Assembly (NCBI GenBank): GCA_001872995.1
Contig: MNXO01000161.1
Span: 1 to 10,078, forward strand
Source of the DNA: Bacteroidetes bacterium CG2_30_32_10
Lineage (GTDB): Bacteria > Bacteroidota > Bacteroidia > Bacteroidales > CG2-30-32-10
Length of the DNA: 10,078 bases
Direction of reading: 5' to 3'
This document shows, piece after piece, positions 1-7,362 of the stretch (position 1 is the first letter of the stretch; each line of letters opens with the position of its first letter). A model generated the notes under the pieces. The model saw only the letters and a list, made by a program, of their open reading frames with translations. It was not told the origin of the DNA and did not search any database. Position numbers and translations under genes: made by a program.

Positions 1-140
1 GACAAGATATTGGTAAAATTTGTTAACAACATAGATATTAAGCCCCTTAGGTGGCTTAAGTTTATAAAAACTTTGATGTGAGTACGATTTAAAAATAAAT
101 ACTTATTTTTGTCGGACAACAGTAAAAAAAATTACAAAAT
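1..140. other. Left-edge stretch without a supported gene; small inverted repeat at 38-59
   Basis: No gene can be supported here. Frame 1 on the plus strand is open from the window edge to a TGA at 79-81 (26 codons). It could be the tail of a gene outside the window, but the peptide is not recognisable. An inverted repeat pairs TTAAGCC (38-44) with GGCTTAA (53-59), with two inner C-G pairs possible, and a weaker AT stem AAGTTT/AAACTT follows at 58-73. Neither is followed by a convincing T-run on either strand. An all-A/T stem at 91-98/103-110 lies downstream of the minus-strand LOG gene and could help end its transcript, but it is too weak to call a terminator. Confidence 0.3.
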
Positions 141-722
141 TTAAACGTTTTCTTTAGTAATCCATTTGCTACATTCAGAAGCTTTGTAATTGTTCATTTG
201 AGATAATAAGTTTTCTATATCGTCTGATAATAATAACATCTTACGGTTAATATCTTTCAAAAATCCATGTTCCACCATGGTTTGTATATGTTGGAAAAGG
301 CTTTCATAAAAGTTGTTCATGTTATAAACGCCAATTGGTTTCTTGTGCAATCCAAGTTGTCCCCAAGTGAGCATTTCAAAAAGTTCATCCATAGTACCAT
401 ATCCACCAGGTAATGCAATCACTCCATCGGAGAGTTCGTGCATTTTAATTTTTCGCTCGTGCATAGAGTTGACTGTTATAAGTTCGGTGAGATGAGTATG
501 TGCAATTTCTTTGGTTTTAAGAAAGGAAGGAATAACGCCAATAACTTTTCCACCTTCTTTCAATACACCATCAGCAACTGCTCCCATCAATCCCACGCAA
601 GCACCTCCATAAACCATTTCGATATTATGCTTTGCTAATGTTTGCCCAAGCTGAAATGCTTTTGTTTTATATATTTCGCTGAAACCACTGCTTGAACCAC
701 AAAATACAGTTATTCTTTTCAT
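141..722 (-). CDS. LOG family protein (TIGR00730-type nucleotide 5'-monophosphate phosphoribohydrolase)
   Basis: This 193-residue protein has the Rossmann-like fold signature of the LOG / 'lysine decarboxylase-like' family. Members cleave the N-glycosidic bond of nucleoside 5'-monophosphates (cytokinin ribotides or AMP) to give free base and ribose 5-phosphate, and act in the cytosol. Visible motifs are an N-terminal strand followed by FCGSSSG (residues 7-13), the glycine-rich YGGACVGLMG (38-47), the MHERK segment (87-91) and the hallmark PGGYGTMDE (105-113), whose Glu113 and the preceding Arg90 match the catalytic pair of the family. Length is normal and the protein looks complete. The ATG has no Shine-Dalgarno sequence. 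The gene lies 75 bp downstream of the DUF2339 gene on the same strand with no promoter match between them, so co-transcription is likely. The family call is firm. The substrate is open: many bacterial members were once misannotated as lysine decarboxylases, and a cytokinin role cannot be inferred here. Confidence 0.9.
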   Translation of the reverse strand: MKRITVFCGSSSGFSEIYKTKAFQLGQTLAKHNIEMVYGGACVGLMGAVADGVLKEGGKVIGVIPSFLKTKEIAHTHLTELITVNSMHERKIKMHELSDGVIALPGGYGTMDELFEMLTWGQLGLHKKPIGVYNMNNFYESLFQHIQTMVEHGFLKDINRKMLLLSDDIENLLSQMNNYKASECSKWITKENV

Positions 723-797
723 AAGTTTATTTTTTATTTAGTATAATTTTATGCTTTCATCTATAGGCGGTATAAATTCATTTTAATTTTCTAAAGA

Positions 798-3128
798 TTA
801 CTTTTCTTCTTCGGTATCATCGTCATTAAAGATGATTTTCTTGAGCTTTTGATACATAAATGAAACAACAAGTAGCAGAATACCCAACGAAATAAATGCA
901 GCCACTTTTCCACCCGACGAAATGTCTCTTATATCTAAAACAAATAACTTGAGTAATGTTATAAGAAATACGGATAAAGAAATGATGCGAAGCATTTTAA
1001 TTTCCTTTTTCATACCAACAACCATTAACACAAAAGAAAATATTCCCCAAATAATGGGATAGCCAATTTTGCTTGTTTGTTGGAGAATGTAATAGGGAGT
1101 TGTGTCTGGTATGTAATAAATTAACATGGTAATATGTTCTATTTCGGTGCTAGCAATAAATAGAATAATGAACGAGAAAAACCAATAGTAAATATTAATT
1201 AATGCTTTGGAGTTTTCGACTTTGGTGCAAATAGTTCGATAGAGTTCGTGCAATAATAACAATACCAATGCAATGTTTACATAATGAATGATAAATCCTG
1301 TAATATCAGCTTGACCATATATAAATAAATTTCGGGCAGATACATTATGAATATGAGAAAGTGTAGGGTAGAGAATGATTACAAGCGTAGTAAATATAGA
1401 AATGATTATTACAAAAGAAATATGGGCATTTTTTCTAACATAGTTCATTAATATTAATAAAAATAATGCTTGATAAGTGTATTTAACAATTTTTTCGGCA
1501 GAAGTATATATACTATAATGGTTTAACTGGTAATTCATTTCTAAAAGTGCGATGATATATAAGAGAAAGCAAAAAAGAATTGTTAAAAACCCTTTATAAG
1601 CATTCGCTGGTGTTTTCCAAAACAGTTTATCTTCAGGGTTTTGGGTTATCAAATAGCGATTAACCCATATAGATGCTAATACAAAAACACCTGTAAGAAA
1701 ACCCTTGTTTAATATAATGGGTAAGGCTTCTTTTTTTGTTATAAATTCATTTATAAAATATATATTTGTCCAATCCATCATTAAACTAATAACAACGAAC
1801 AATAGAACAGCAAAAGAAAAGTATTCGAGCAGCTTAATCTTTGATTGCTGAGCTAACCAAAATAATAAAGTAAATTCGGCTGCCCAAAAGAGTGTAATGG
1901 TATTGCCTTCAAACATAATTGGTGCAACCAAACTCAAAAATAACAAACCAAATCCCAACAACATATTAACTAAAACTTTGTCAATACCTTTCCTCAAAAA
2001 TAATACTATGGCAAAAGCAAGGTTAAACAAACCAAATATTGCGGTCATCAATCCTCGATATTCTAAACTCTTTGCTTCTGTTAAAATATAAATTGCTGTA
2101 ATGTAAAATAGAAAGGTGTTTAAGGTAAGTATAATAATTTCGAAGGCACCAAACTTAAGATTTTCTTTAATATTATTGATGATGTTCATCACAAAGAAAA
2201 GAAGATAGAAAAGAGATGCAAAAATAAATGCTCCATTATAAGGATATGCATCATTAATAAAAACATCGCTCACTAACCAGCCTCCATAAGTGATGATGGT
2301 GAAAACAAAAGCCACAATATTAATCAGATTCCAACTTTTGTAATAAGCAAGCAACAACATACCCGAGTTAAGAATTAATAGGTATGGAAAAAGTACGATG
2401 TAATTTCCCTGACCAGTGCTAACCATAAAAGGAGAAGCAAAGCCACCGATGATTGCAATAATAGCAAGTTCTTTTCGATTGTATGATATGGAAAGAAAAA
2501 CGGTGAAGCCTGTAATTACTATCATCAATAAAAAAGCAAGTGTTTGTGATAGCAAATGATACTCTTGAAATGCAATGGTAAATGTAAAATAGAGTGTCGC
2601 AATACCGCCACCCAAAAGCACAGAGCTAAATGCCCTATATGTTTTTCTCATCCAATGTGCAAGTCCTATTAAGAGAAATCCTGAAATAATGCCAATGGTC
2701 ATTCGGGTAAATTCATTAATCCAGTTTTTATCAATGGCATACTTAACAAACAAACCAATGCCAATCACAAGAATAGCAATCCCTATTTTATTAATCAAAT
2801 TTTCGCCAATATACTTTTCTAAATCCTTGTTTTTCTGCTTTCCAAGAATAGGAGCGGGGAGAGGTTGTTTTGTTGGAGTACTTTGATTTATCTGATTTTG
2901 ATGGATAATAGTTGTTTTTTCTACTGGAATATTTGGTTTATTTATTTCAGCAGGAGCAATAGCTGGGGCAATAATGTTAGGAAGAATAATAGCTTGCTCA
3001 ACCGGTTTAACTTCTAAAGGTTCTTCTTTAACAATAAGTTCTTTTAATTGATTTAGCTCATTAAACATACTTACATTCTGCTCAATAAGACGTTCAATTT
3101 TTTGATTAATGTCTTCTTTTTTATTCAT
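798..3128 (-). CDS. DUF2339 domain-containing multi-pass membrane protein
   Basis: This 776-residue integral membrane protein is predicted to sit in the inner membrane; its function is unknown. Residues 1-36 are charged and helical and look like a short coiled coil. Residues 37-100 form a linker rich in Pro, Ile, Ala and Gln. The DUF2339 hallmark begins at about 109 (ENLINKIGIAILVIGIG, then KYAIDKNWI). From there to about 760 there are some 20 or more hydrophobic segments separated by short loops, including GGGIATLYFTF (173-183) and IGGFASPF (227-234). The C-terminus has the usual family ending, LFVLDIRDISSGGKVAAFI (728-746), one more hydrophobic segment and an acidic tail DDDTEEEK. There is no signal peptide, so the coiled coil is probably cytoplasmic. 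Length fits the family. No Shine-Dalgarno sequence or convincing promoter was found upstream. The LOG gene follows and may share its mRNA. The family call is confident; no function is claimed. Confidence 0.88.
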   Translation of the reverse strand: MNKKEDINQKIERLIEQNVSMFNELNQLKELIVKEEPLEVKPVEQAIILPNIIAPAIAPAEINKPNIPVEKTTIIHQNQINQSTPTKQPLPAPILGKQKNKDLEKYIGENLINKIGIAILVIGIGLFVKYAIDKNWINEFTRMTIGIISGFLLIGLAHWMRKTYRAFSSVLLGGGIATLYFTFTIAFQEYHLLSQTLAFLLMIVITGFTVFLSISYNRKELAIIAIIGGFASPFMVSTGQGNYIVLFPYLLILNSGMLLLAYYKSWNLINIVAFVFTIITYGGWLVSDVFINDAYPYNGAFIFASLFYLLFFVMNIINNIKENLKFGAFEIIILTLNTFLFYITAIYILTEAKSLEYRGLMTAIFGLFNLAFAIVLFLRKGIDKVLVNMLLGFGLLFLSLVAPIMFEGNTITLFWAAEFTLLFWLAQQSKIKLLEYFSFAVLLFVVISLMMDWTNIYFINEFITKKEALPIILNKGFLTGVFVLASIWVNRYLITQNPEDKLFWKTPANAYKGFLTILFCFLLYIIALLEMNYQLNHYSIYTSAEKIVKYTYQALFLLILMNYVRKNAHISFVIIISIFTTLVIILYPTLSHIHNVSARNLFIYGQADITGFIIHYVNIALVLLLLHELYRTICTKVENSKALINIYYWFFSFIILFIASTEIEHITMLIYYIPDTTPYYILQQTSKIGYPIIWGIFSFVLMVVGMKKEIKMLRIISLSVFLITLLKLFVLDIRDISSGGKVAAFISLGILLLVVSFMYQKLKKIIFNDDDTEEEK

Positions 3129-3378
3129 AACTAAAATTTTTAAAATAATCTATGAATTAAGGATTTAAAGTATATTTTGCCTCATTCTCATCTTGTAAAA
3201 ATACAAAATTCTTTCAACGATTAAAAAAACATAAGGTTTAAAAAATACATGCCCAACTCTTTTAGTAAGCCCAATATTTTACTTAGCACTAATTTAATGA
3301 AAAATAAATACATAAAATATCAATAAGTTTTTTTTGAAATTTATAAAATATTTGTAAGTTTGTAAAAAATATTTACTT
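3129..3378. promoter_or_regulatory. Divergent intergenic region
   Basis: This very AT-rich 250-bp gap lies between the divergently transcribed DUF2339 and lipoprotein genes, so promoters for both should be here. The plus-strand promoter is clear (listed separately). On the minus strand the best -7 candidate is GAATTTTG (3204-3211), one mismatch from TAnnTTTG, but it has no TTG at the expected distance, so I do not call it. A small inverted repeat TTGTA/TACAA sits at about 3193-3206. No ORF of note was seen. Confidence 0.5.
3333..3362 (+). promoter_or_regulatory. Bacteroidota-type promoter for the lipoprotein/DUF5723 unit
   Basis: TTTG at 3333-3336 is followed after 18 nt by TAAGTTTG at 3355-3362, an exact match to the Bacteroidota primary-sigma -7 element TAnnTTTG, with spacing inside the usual 17-23 nt. 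Transcription would start around 3368-3370. This leaves only about 10 nt before the ATG at 3379, so the mRNA would have a very short leader. The match is read directly; activity is inferred. Confidence 0.6.
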
Positions 3379-5004
3379 ATGAAATATAATTTCTTAATTA
3401 AACCAAAGACTGTCTTAAAAATGATACTTCTACTTGTATTATTTACAGGATTTCAATCTTGCTTAAAAGATAAATTTAATTTTGACCGTATGGCTCAAGT
3501 AGAATGGGAACCTACATTGGCTGCTCCCTTGCTACACACTAAATTAACCTTGTGGGATGCACTAAACGATTGGGATAGCAGTCATCTTTTTGTGCAAGAT
3601 CAAACTCATTTCCTTACGCTTATGTATAGAGGCACTGTTTTTTCTCAAACTGCCAATCAATTGATTACCATTCCCGACCAAAGTTTTCCTGCTATCAATC
3701 ATAATTTTGATAATATAACTCCTCAACAAGAGGTTGAATTTATTTTTAATATTGATTACAACTCATCCAATAGTGATAGTATTTATGAGATTTATGTAAA
3801 ACAAGGTAATTGGAATCTTAATTATAATTCTAATTTGAAAGAAAATGCTACTATTACAATTAATTTCCCAACAATAACAAAGATTACAGACAATAGCCCT
3901 TTGTCATTCATTGACTCTATTGCTTCAGGAAATCAATCTGTTAATCACCAATCGAATTTAGCTGGTTATAAAATAGTTTTAAACCATCACCGGTTACCAT
4001 GTAATTTAAAAGTTAGATTTCAAACAGGTGTGGTTACTACCAATAATACAATTAATATCACTAATGATGTTTCAAACATACTCTATTCCAAATTAGTTGG
4101 ATATTTCAGTCAACCCGCATTTGATATTCTTAAAGATACCGTTTATTTAGATATTTTTAAAAGAAATCTAAGTGGAAGATTTACTATAGTTGACCCTCAA
4201 TTAAATATTTATGTTAGCAATTCTTATGGATTTCCTATTAATATTGCTTTTACCCAATTTGCATCCTATAGGTCTGTCGCTCCTCTAAGTACTGTCCCTA
4301 TTTCTGGTAGCGGTTTTTTAAATCCATGGACTATAAATTCACCTACATTAGCACAATCGGGACAAACGCTAATTACACCTCTATTGTTAAATAAAAATAC
4401 GAGCAACATTGATGATGCAATAAATATTTCCCCTCAATACATTGTTTATAATACTAGCGCACTTGGTAATCCTGCAGGATTTATTTCTGGTGCACCAAAT
4501 TTTGTTTTAGACACCAGCAAATTTAAAGTAGATGTGGATGTAGAATTACCATTATATGGAAAAGCAATAGATTTTACTGTTCAAGATACCTTTAAAATGG
4601 AAGAATTTAAAACAGAAAACAGAGATAAAATTGATTGGGCAGCAATTAGAGTAATTACTACCAATGGTTTCCCTGTGGATGTGAATTTACAACTCATTTT
4701 TACCGATACCTTATACAATAGAATCGACTCTTTATATTTAACTGGTGATGATAACCGAATAATAGCTTCAGGTATATTAGGGGCAGGTCCAGATTATAGA
4801 GTTATTATGCCTTATATAAAAAGATCTGAAACAACGATATCGGGAGAAAGAATAAATTATATGATAGCCCATGATGTTAAAAAAGTATTACTCAAAGCGG
4901 TGCTCAATACTGCCAATAATCATGGGACTGATGTTAAATTTTTCTCCGATTATGCGATTGATGTGAAAGTAGGCGTGAAAACCCATTTAAAAATAAAATA
5001 CTAA
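3379..5004 (+). CDS. Predicted envelope lipoprotein of unknown function, partner of the DUF5723 protein
   Basis: This 541-residue protein has a type II signal peptide: a basic n-region (KPKTVLK, 8-14), hydrophobic core MILLLVLFTGF, and a lipobox ending FQSC, making Cys28 the lipidated residue. The residues after it (LKDKF) are charged and only loosely resemble the Bacteroidota surface-export signal, so surface versus periplasmic placement is open. The mature N-terminus carries VEWEPTLAAPLL (41-52). The rest alternates short hydrophobic strands with Asn/Ser/Thr/Asp-rich turns and contains DVDVELPLYGKAIDF (about 386-400), which suggests beta-sandwich domains. I see no enzyme motif. The ATG at 3379 is preferred over Met15 because only it supplies the basic n-region. 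The DUF5723 gene follows after 34 bp, with a promoter before the pair and a terminator after it, so the two products probably work together at the outer membrane. I do not recognise a named family. Confidence 0.8.
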   Translation: MKYNFLIKPKTVLKMILLLVLFTGFQSCLKDKFNFDRMAQVEWEPTLAAPLLHTKLTLWDALNDWDSSHLFVQDQTHFLTLMYRGTVFSQTANQLITIPDQSFPAINHNFDNITPQQEVEFIFNIDYNSSNSDSIYEIYVKQGNWNLNYNSNLKENATITINFPTITKITDNSPLSFIDSIASGNQSVNHQSNLAGYKIVLNHHRLPCNLKVRFQTGVVTTNNTINITNDVSNILYSKLVGYFSQPAFDILKDTVYLDIFKRNLSGRFTIVDPQLNIYVSNSYGFPINIAFTQFASYRSVAPLSTVPISGSGFLNPWTINSPTLAQSGQTLITPLLLNKNTSNIDDAINISPQYIVYNTSALGNPAGFISGAPNFVLDTSKFKVDVDVELPLYGKAIDFTVQDTFKMEEFKTENRDKIDWAAIRVITTNGFPVDVNLQLIFTDTLYNRIDSLYLTGDDNRIIASGILGAGPDYRVIMPYIKRSETTISGERINYMIAHDVKKVLLKAVLNTANNHGTDVKFFSDYAIDVKVGVKTHLKIKY

Positions 5005-5038
5005 ACAAAGACTATAACCTTAAAGCAAAACAGAAAAG

Positions 5039-6532
5039 ATGAATCATTTAAAATATAAATTAATACTTGCTTTTAGTATCATTGTTTGCCAATTTGGATT
5101 ATTTAACAAGCAAGCAATGTCGCAAAACGACCTTACCTTGCAATCTATCAAAATAATTCCGCAATCCAATTTTACCAATCCCGCATTGCGACCACCAATG
5201 AAGTTTTATATTGGATTGCCTGGGTTTTCAAGTTTCTATTTTGGACTCAACCACAATGGCTTCAATTATCGCAATCTTGTAAAAGAAGGAGCTGACTTAG
5301 ACCCAACCATTTATTCTCCAGACTCAACATACATCACTACTGAATCTGAAAATGAAGCACTATCTAAAATGACAAAAAAGAACTTTATCCTTGCAAAAGT
5401 AAACGAGGAAATTTTATCAGGTGGATTTCAATATCAAGAACACTTTTTTACTGTTAGTTTATCCGAAAAAATTGATTTCAGATATGGCTATCCTAAAGAT
5501 TTAATGAATTTGGCAATTAATGGGAATGCTGAGTTCATTGGAAAAACAATAGATTTAGATGGTTTAAATTTCGATTTTGTTCATTATCGAGAATTGTCGT
5601 TGGGTTGGTCTCGTCCAGTTAATGAACAATTGATAGTGGGAGGACACTTGAAATTACTAACTGGTTTGTCTAATTTATGGATGAAAAAAAATAAATCAAC
5701 CATTGCTATTGATGATTTAAATTTTGGACATACCGCAATTCCAGATTATACCCTTTATATGACCACTCCAGATTTTATCAATGATTCTGTATCTTTTTAT
5801 AATGATTCAATTGATAAAATGGGCGGCATCAGGGAACCTACTTCTTCTGATATAAAAAGCTATATGAAGAACTTTAAAAATTTTGGTGCTGCTATTGATT
5901 TAGGATTAACCTATAAAGTCAATGAAGAGATAGACCTTGGCGTTAGTTTCCTTGATTTAGGGTATATTAAATTTAAGAAAAACACCCAAAAATTTAGCAG
6001 TAAAGACGATGCCAACTTTGCATTTGATGGATACTTTGTAAAAAATGCTATTTTATTAGGAAGAAAAGACCAAGCTGGCGATAGTATTCAAAAAATTTAT
6101 TTTGACCAATTGAAAGACTCCATTGCCAATAATTTTAATACGGTAAGTAGCAATGAATCTTATTGGTATCCTTTGACTCCCAAAATCTATTTAAGTGGTA
6201 ATTACACATTTACTGAAAACGATAATGCAGGCTTATTAATAAGAAGTGAAATTTTCAATAGAAAATTGCATCCTTCGGTTACCTTATCCTATAATCGCAA
6301 AATTGGCACTTATGTGAGTCTTGCTGCCAGTTATTCGATATGGAACAGAAGTTATACCAACTTTGGTTTTGGATTTGCAGCAAATGGAGGACCTGTTCAA
6401 TTGTATGTGGTTACGGATAATTTAACAGTCTTGTTTATACCCGAAAAATCAAAGAATTTGACGGTACATGCTGGTATTAACTTTATATTTGGATACCAAA
6501 ACAAAGTAAAAGGGAAGCCATTAATCAAATAA
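5039..6532 (+). CDS. DUF5723-like outer-membrane beta-barrel protein
   Basis: This 497-residue secreted protein has a signal peptide with hydrophobic core ILAFSIIVCQFGLF and probable signal peptidase I cleavage after AMS (residues 26-28). The mature protein resembles the DUF5723 family of Bacteroidota: NFTNPALRP (44-52), IGLPGFSSFYFGLNHNGF (58-75), a YRELSLGWSRPV strand (183-194), GGHLKLLTGL (201-210), AAIDLGLTYKV (284-294), LGVSFLDLGYIKFKK (300-314), PKIYLSGNYTF (381-391), and a C-terminal run with GPVQLYVVTDNL (451-462) ending in a strand with INFIFGY (480-486). Alternating hydrophobic residues and aromatic strand ends fit an outer-membrane barrel related in style to PorV/FadL-like proteins. 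No substrate or activity is known from the sequence. The start has only a weak purine-rich lead (AGAAAAG). The gene is co-oriented with the upstream lipoprotein at 34 bp and followed by a strong terminator. The family call is from memory of the pattern and fairly likely. Confidence 0.75.
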   Translation: MNHLKYKLILAFSIIVCQFGLFNKQAMSQNDLTLQSIKIIPQSNFTNPALRPPMKFYIGLPGFSSFYFGLNHNGFNYRNLVKEGADLDPTIYSPDSTYITTESENEALSKMTKKNFILAKVNEEILSGGFQYQEHFFTVSLSEKIDFRYGYPKDLMNLAINGNAEFIGKTIDLDGLNFDFVHYRELSLGWSRPVNEQLIVGGHLKLLTGLSNLWMKKNKSTIAIDDLNFGHTAIPDYTLYMTTPDFINDSVSFYNDSIDKMGGIREPTSSDIKSYMKNFKNFGAAIDLGLTYKVNEEIDLGVSFLDLGYIKFKKNTQKFSSKDDANFAFDGYFVKNAILLGRKDQAGDSIQKIYFDQLKDSIANNFNTVSSNESYWYPLTPKIYLSGNYTFTENDNAGLLIRSEIFNRKLHPSVTLSYNRKIGTYVSLAASYSIWNRSYTNFGFGFAANGGPVQLYVVTDNLTVLFIPEKSKNLTVHAGINFIFGYQNKVKGKPLIK

Positions 6533-6558
6533 TATTGAAATATTTAATATAATTAATG

Positions 6559-6596
6559 AAATTGGTACTTAACAAAAAAGTGCCAATTTTTATTTA
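6559..6596 (+). terminator. Intrinsic terminator after the DUF5723 gene, abutting rsmG
   Basis: A 12-bp stem pairs AAATTGGTACTT (6559-6570) with AAGTGCCAATTT (6578-6589), with one G-U wobble, a 7-nt A-rich loop and the tail TTATTTAT. It lies 26 nt after the DUF5723 stop codon and is a good rho-independent terminator for the lipoprotein/DUF5723 unit. The stem ends 13 nt before the rsmG ATG, so it might instead sit in an rsmG leader. Confidence 0.75.
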
Positions 6597-6602
6597 TAGA
6601 CT

Positions 6603-7226
6603 ATGGAATTGATTTCACACTATTTCCCTGGTATTACGCCATCGCAAATACAACAGTTTGCTATGTTGCCAGAATTATATAATGAATGGAATGCAAAAAT
6701 AAATGTTATCTCACGCAAAGATATTGAGCATTTGGTTGAAAGACATATTCTACATTCCTTAGCAATAGCGAAAATATTAAAACCTATCAAGGGAACTACT
6801 TTTATGGATGTTGGAACAGGTGGAGGATTTCCAGGAATACCTTTAGCTATTATGTTTCCTGAGAGTAGTTTCTATTTAATTGATTCCATCGGAAAGAAAA
6901 TAACGGTAGTTCAGGATATAATCGAAAAATTAGGCTTAAAAAACGTAAAAACCGATAAACTACGCGTAGAAGAAATTTCTGATAAATTTGATTTTATATT
7001 AAGCAGATCTGTTACCGATTTAAACGTTTTTTATCAATGGACAAAAGGGAAAATTGATAATAATCAAAACAACAGTTTGCCAAATGGAATCTTATATTTA
7101 AAGGGAGGCGATATTGAAAATGAAATAAAAATAATAAAAGCAAAAGTAAAAATATATGAAATAAATGATTTCTTTTCAGAATCCTTTTATCAAACAAAAA
7201 AAATAATTCATATTTATAATATTTGA
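6603..7226 (+). CDS. rsmG: 16S rRNA (guanine-N7) methyltransferase RsmG (GidB)
   Basis: This 207-residue cytosolic SAM-dependent enzyme methylates N7 of the 16S rRNA guanine equivalent to E. coli G527 in the 530 loop. In other bacteria, loss of it gives low-level streptomycin resistance. Features in order: LYNEWNAKINVISRKD (25-40), ERHILHSL (46-53), the SAM-binding loop DVGTGGGFPGIPLA (69-82), the acidic strand end LID (92-94), and SRSV (134-137) where many homologues have a similar R-A-V segment. The length equals that of E. coli RsmG. The N-terminus MELISHYFPGIT matches the usual Bacteroidota start, so the ATG at 6603 is correct even though it lies 13 nt after a terminator stem and has no Shine-Dalgarno sequence. 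The gene is not next to mnmG (gidA), its partner in many other bacteria. No convincing terminator follows; the OPT gene starts 136 bp downstream. Confidence 0.95.
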   Translation: MELISHYFPGITPSQIQQFAMLPELYNEWNAKINVISRKDIEHLVERHILHSLAIAKILKPIKGTTFMDVGTGGGFPGIPLAIMFPESSFYLIDSIGKKITVVQDIIEKLGLKNVKTDKLRVEEISDKFDFILSRSVTDLNVFYQWTKGKIDNNQNNSLPNGILYLKGGDIENEIKIIKAKVKIYEINDFFSESFYQTKKIIHIYNI

Positions 7227-7285
7227 TTTTATTGAGAAAATTTATCATATATCAAAAACAAACTATATGAAACTGAAAAATAATA

Positions 7286-7317
7286 CTTGTAGGTATCAAG
7301 ATTTTTTTCGTAATTTG
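7286..7317 (+). promoter_or_regulatory. Possible promoter for the OPT transporter gene
   Basis: CTTG (7286-7289) is followed after 20 nt by GTAATTTG (7310-7317). The TTTG core and spacing fit the Bacteroidota promoter, but the first two bases of the -7 element are GT instead of TA. A start near 7324 would give a leader of roughly 40 nt carrying the Shine-Dalgarno sequence. The 136-bp gap after rsmG makes a promoter here reasonable, but read-through from rsmG cannot be excluded. Confidence 0.35.
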
Positions 7318-7350
7318 GCTTCGTAATTAGAAAACTTAATATTAACAATT

Positions 7351-7358
7351 AAAGGAGG
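7351..7358 (+). promoter_or_regulatory. Strong Shine-Dalgarno sequence of the OPT gene
   Basis: AAAGGAGG lies 4 nt before the ATG at 7363 and is fully complementary to the usual 16S rRNA 3' tail. It fixes the start codon. It is unusual here: the other six genes in the window have no such motif, as expected for Bacteroidota, where the anti-Shine-Dalgarno sequence is little used. Confidence 0.85.
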
Positions 7359-7362
7359 AAAT

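Noticed and set aside
1..81. Open frame entering from the left edge, ending at TGA 79-81
   Set aside because: Only 26 codons with no recognisable sequence; could be a gene tail but cannot be distinguished from chance.
111..122. Short palindrome TTGTCGGACAA just after the LOG gene
   Set aside because: Only a 4-bp stem with a 3-nt loop is possible, and on the minus strand it is followed by A's, so it is not a terminator.
438..638. Plus-strand ORF of 66 codons
   Set aside because: Lies wholly antisense to the LOG gene; no recognisable motif, and the LOG frame explains the region.
1897..2091. Plus-strand ORF of 64 codons, and a similar one at 2689-2886
   Set aside because: Both are antisense to the long, clearly coding DUF2339 frame; their composition is what antisense of hydrophobic codons gives.
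3204..3211. Possible -7 element (GAATTTTG) for the DUF2339 gene on the minus strand
   Set aside because: One mismatch to TAnnTTTG and no TTG at 17-23 nt; such matches are frequent in AT-rich DNA.
7012..7248. Minus-strand ORF of 78 codons
   Set aside because: Overlaps the 3' end of rsmG; rich in Leu/Phe from A-rich sense codons, with no motif.
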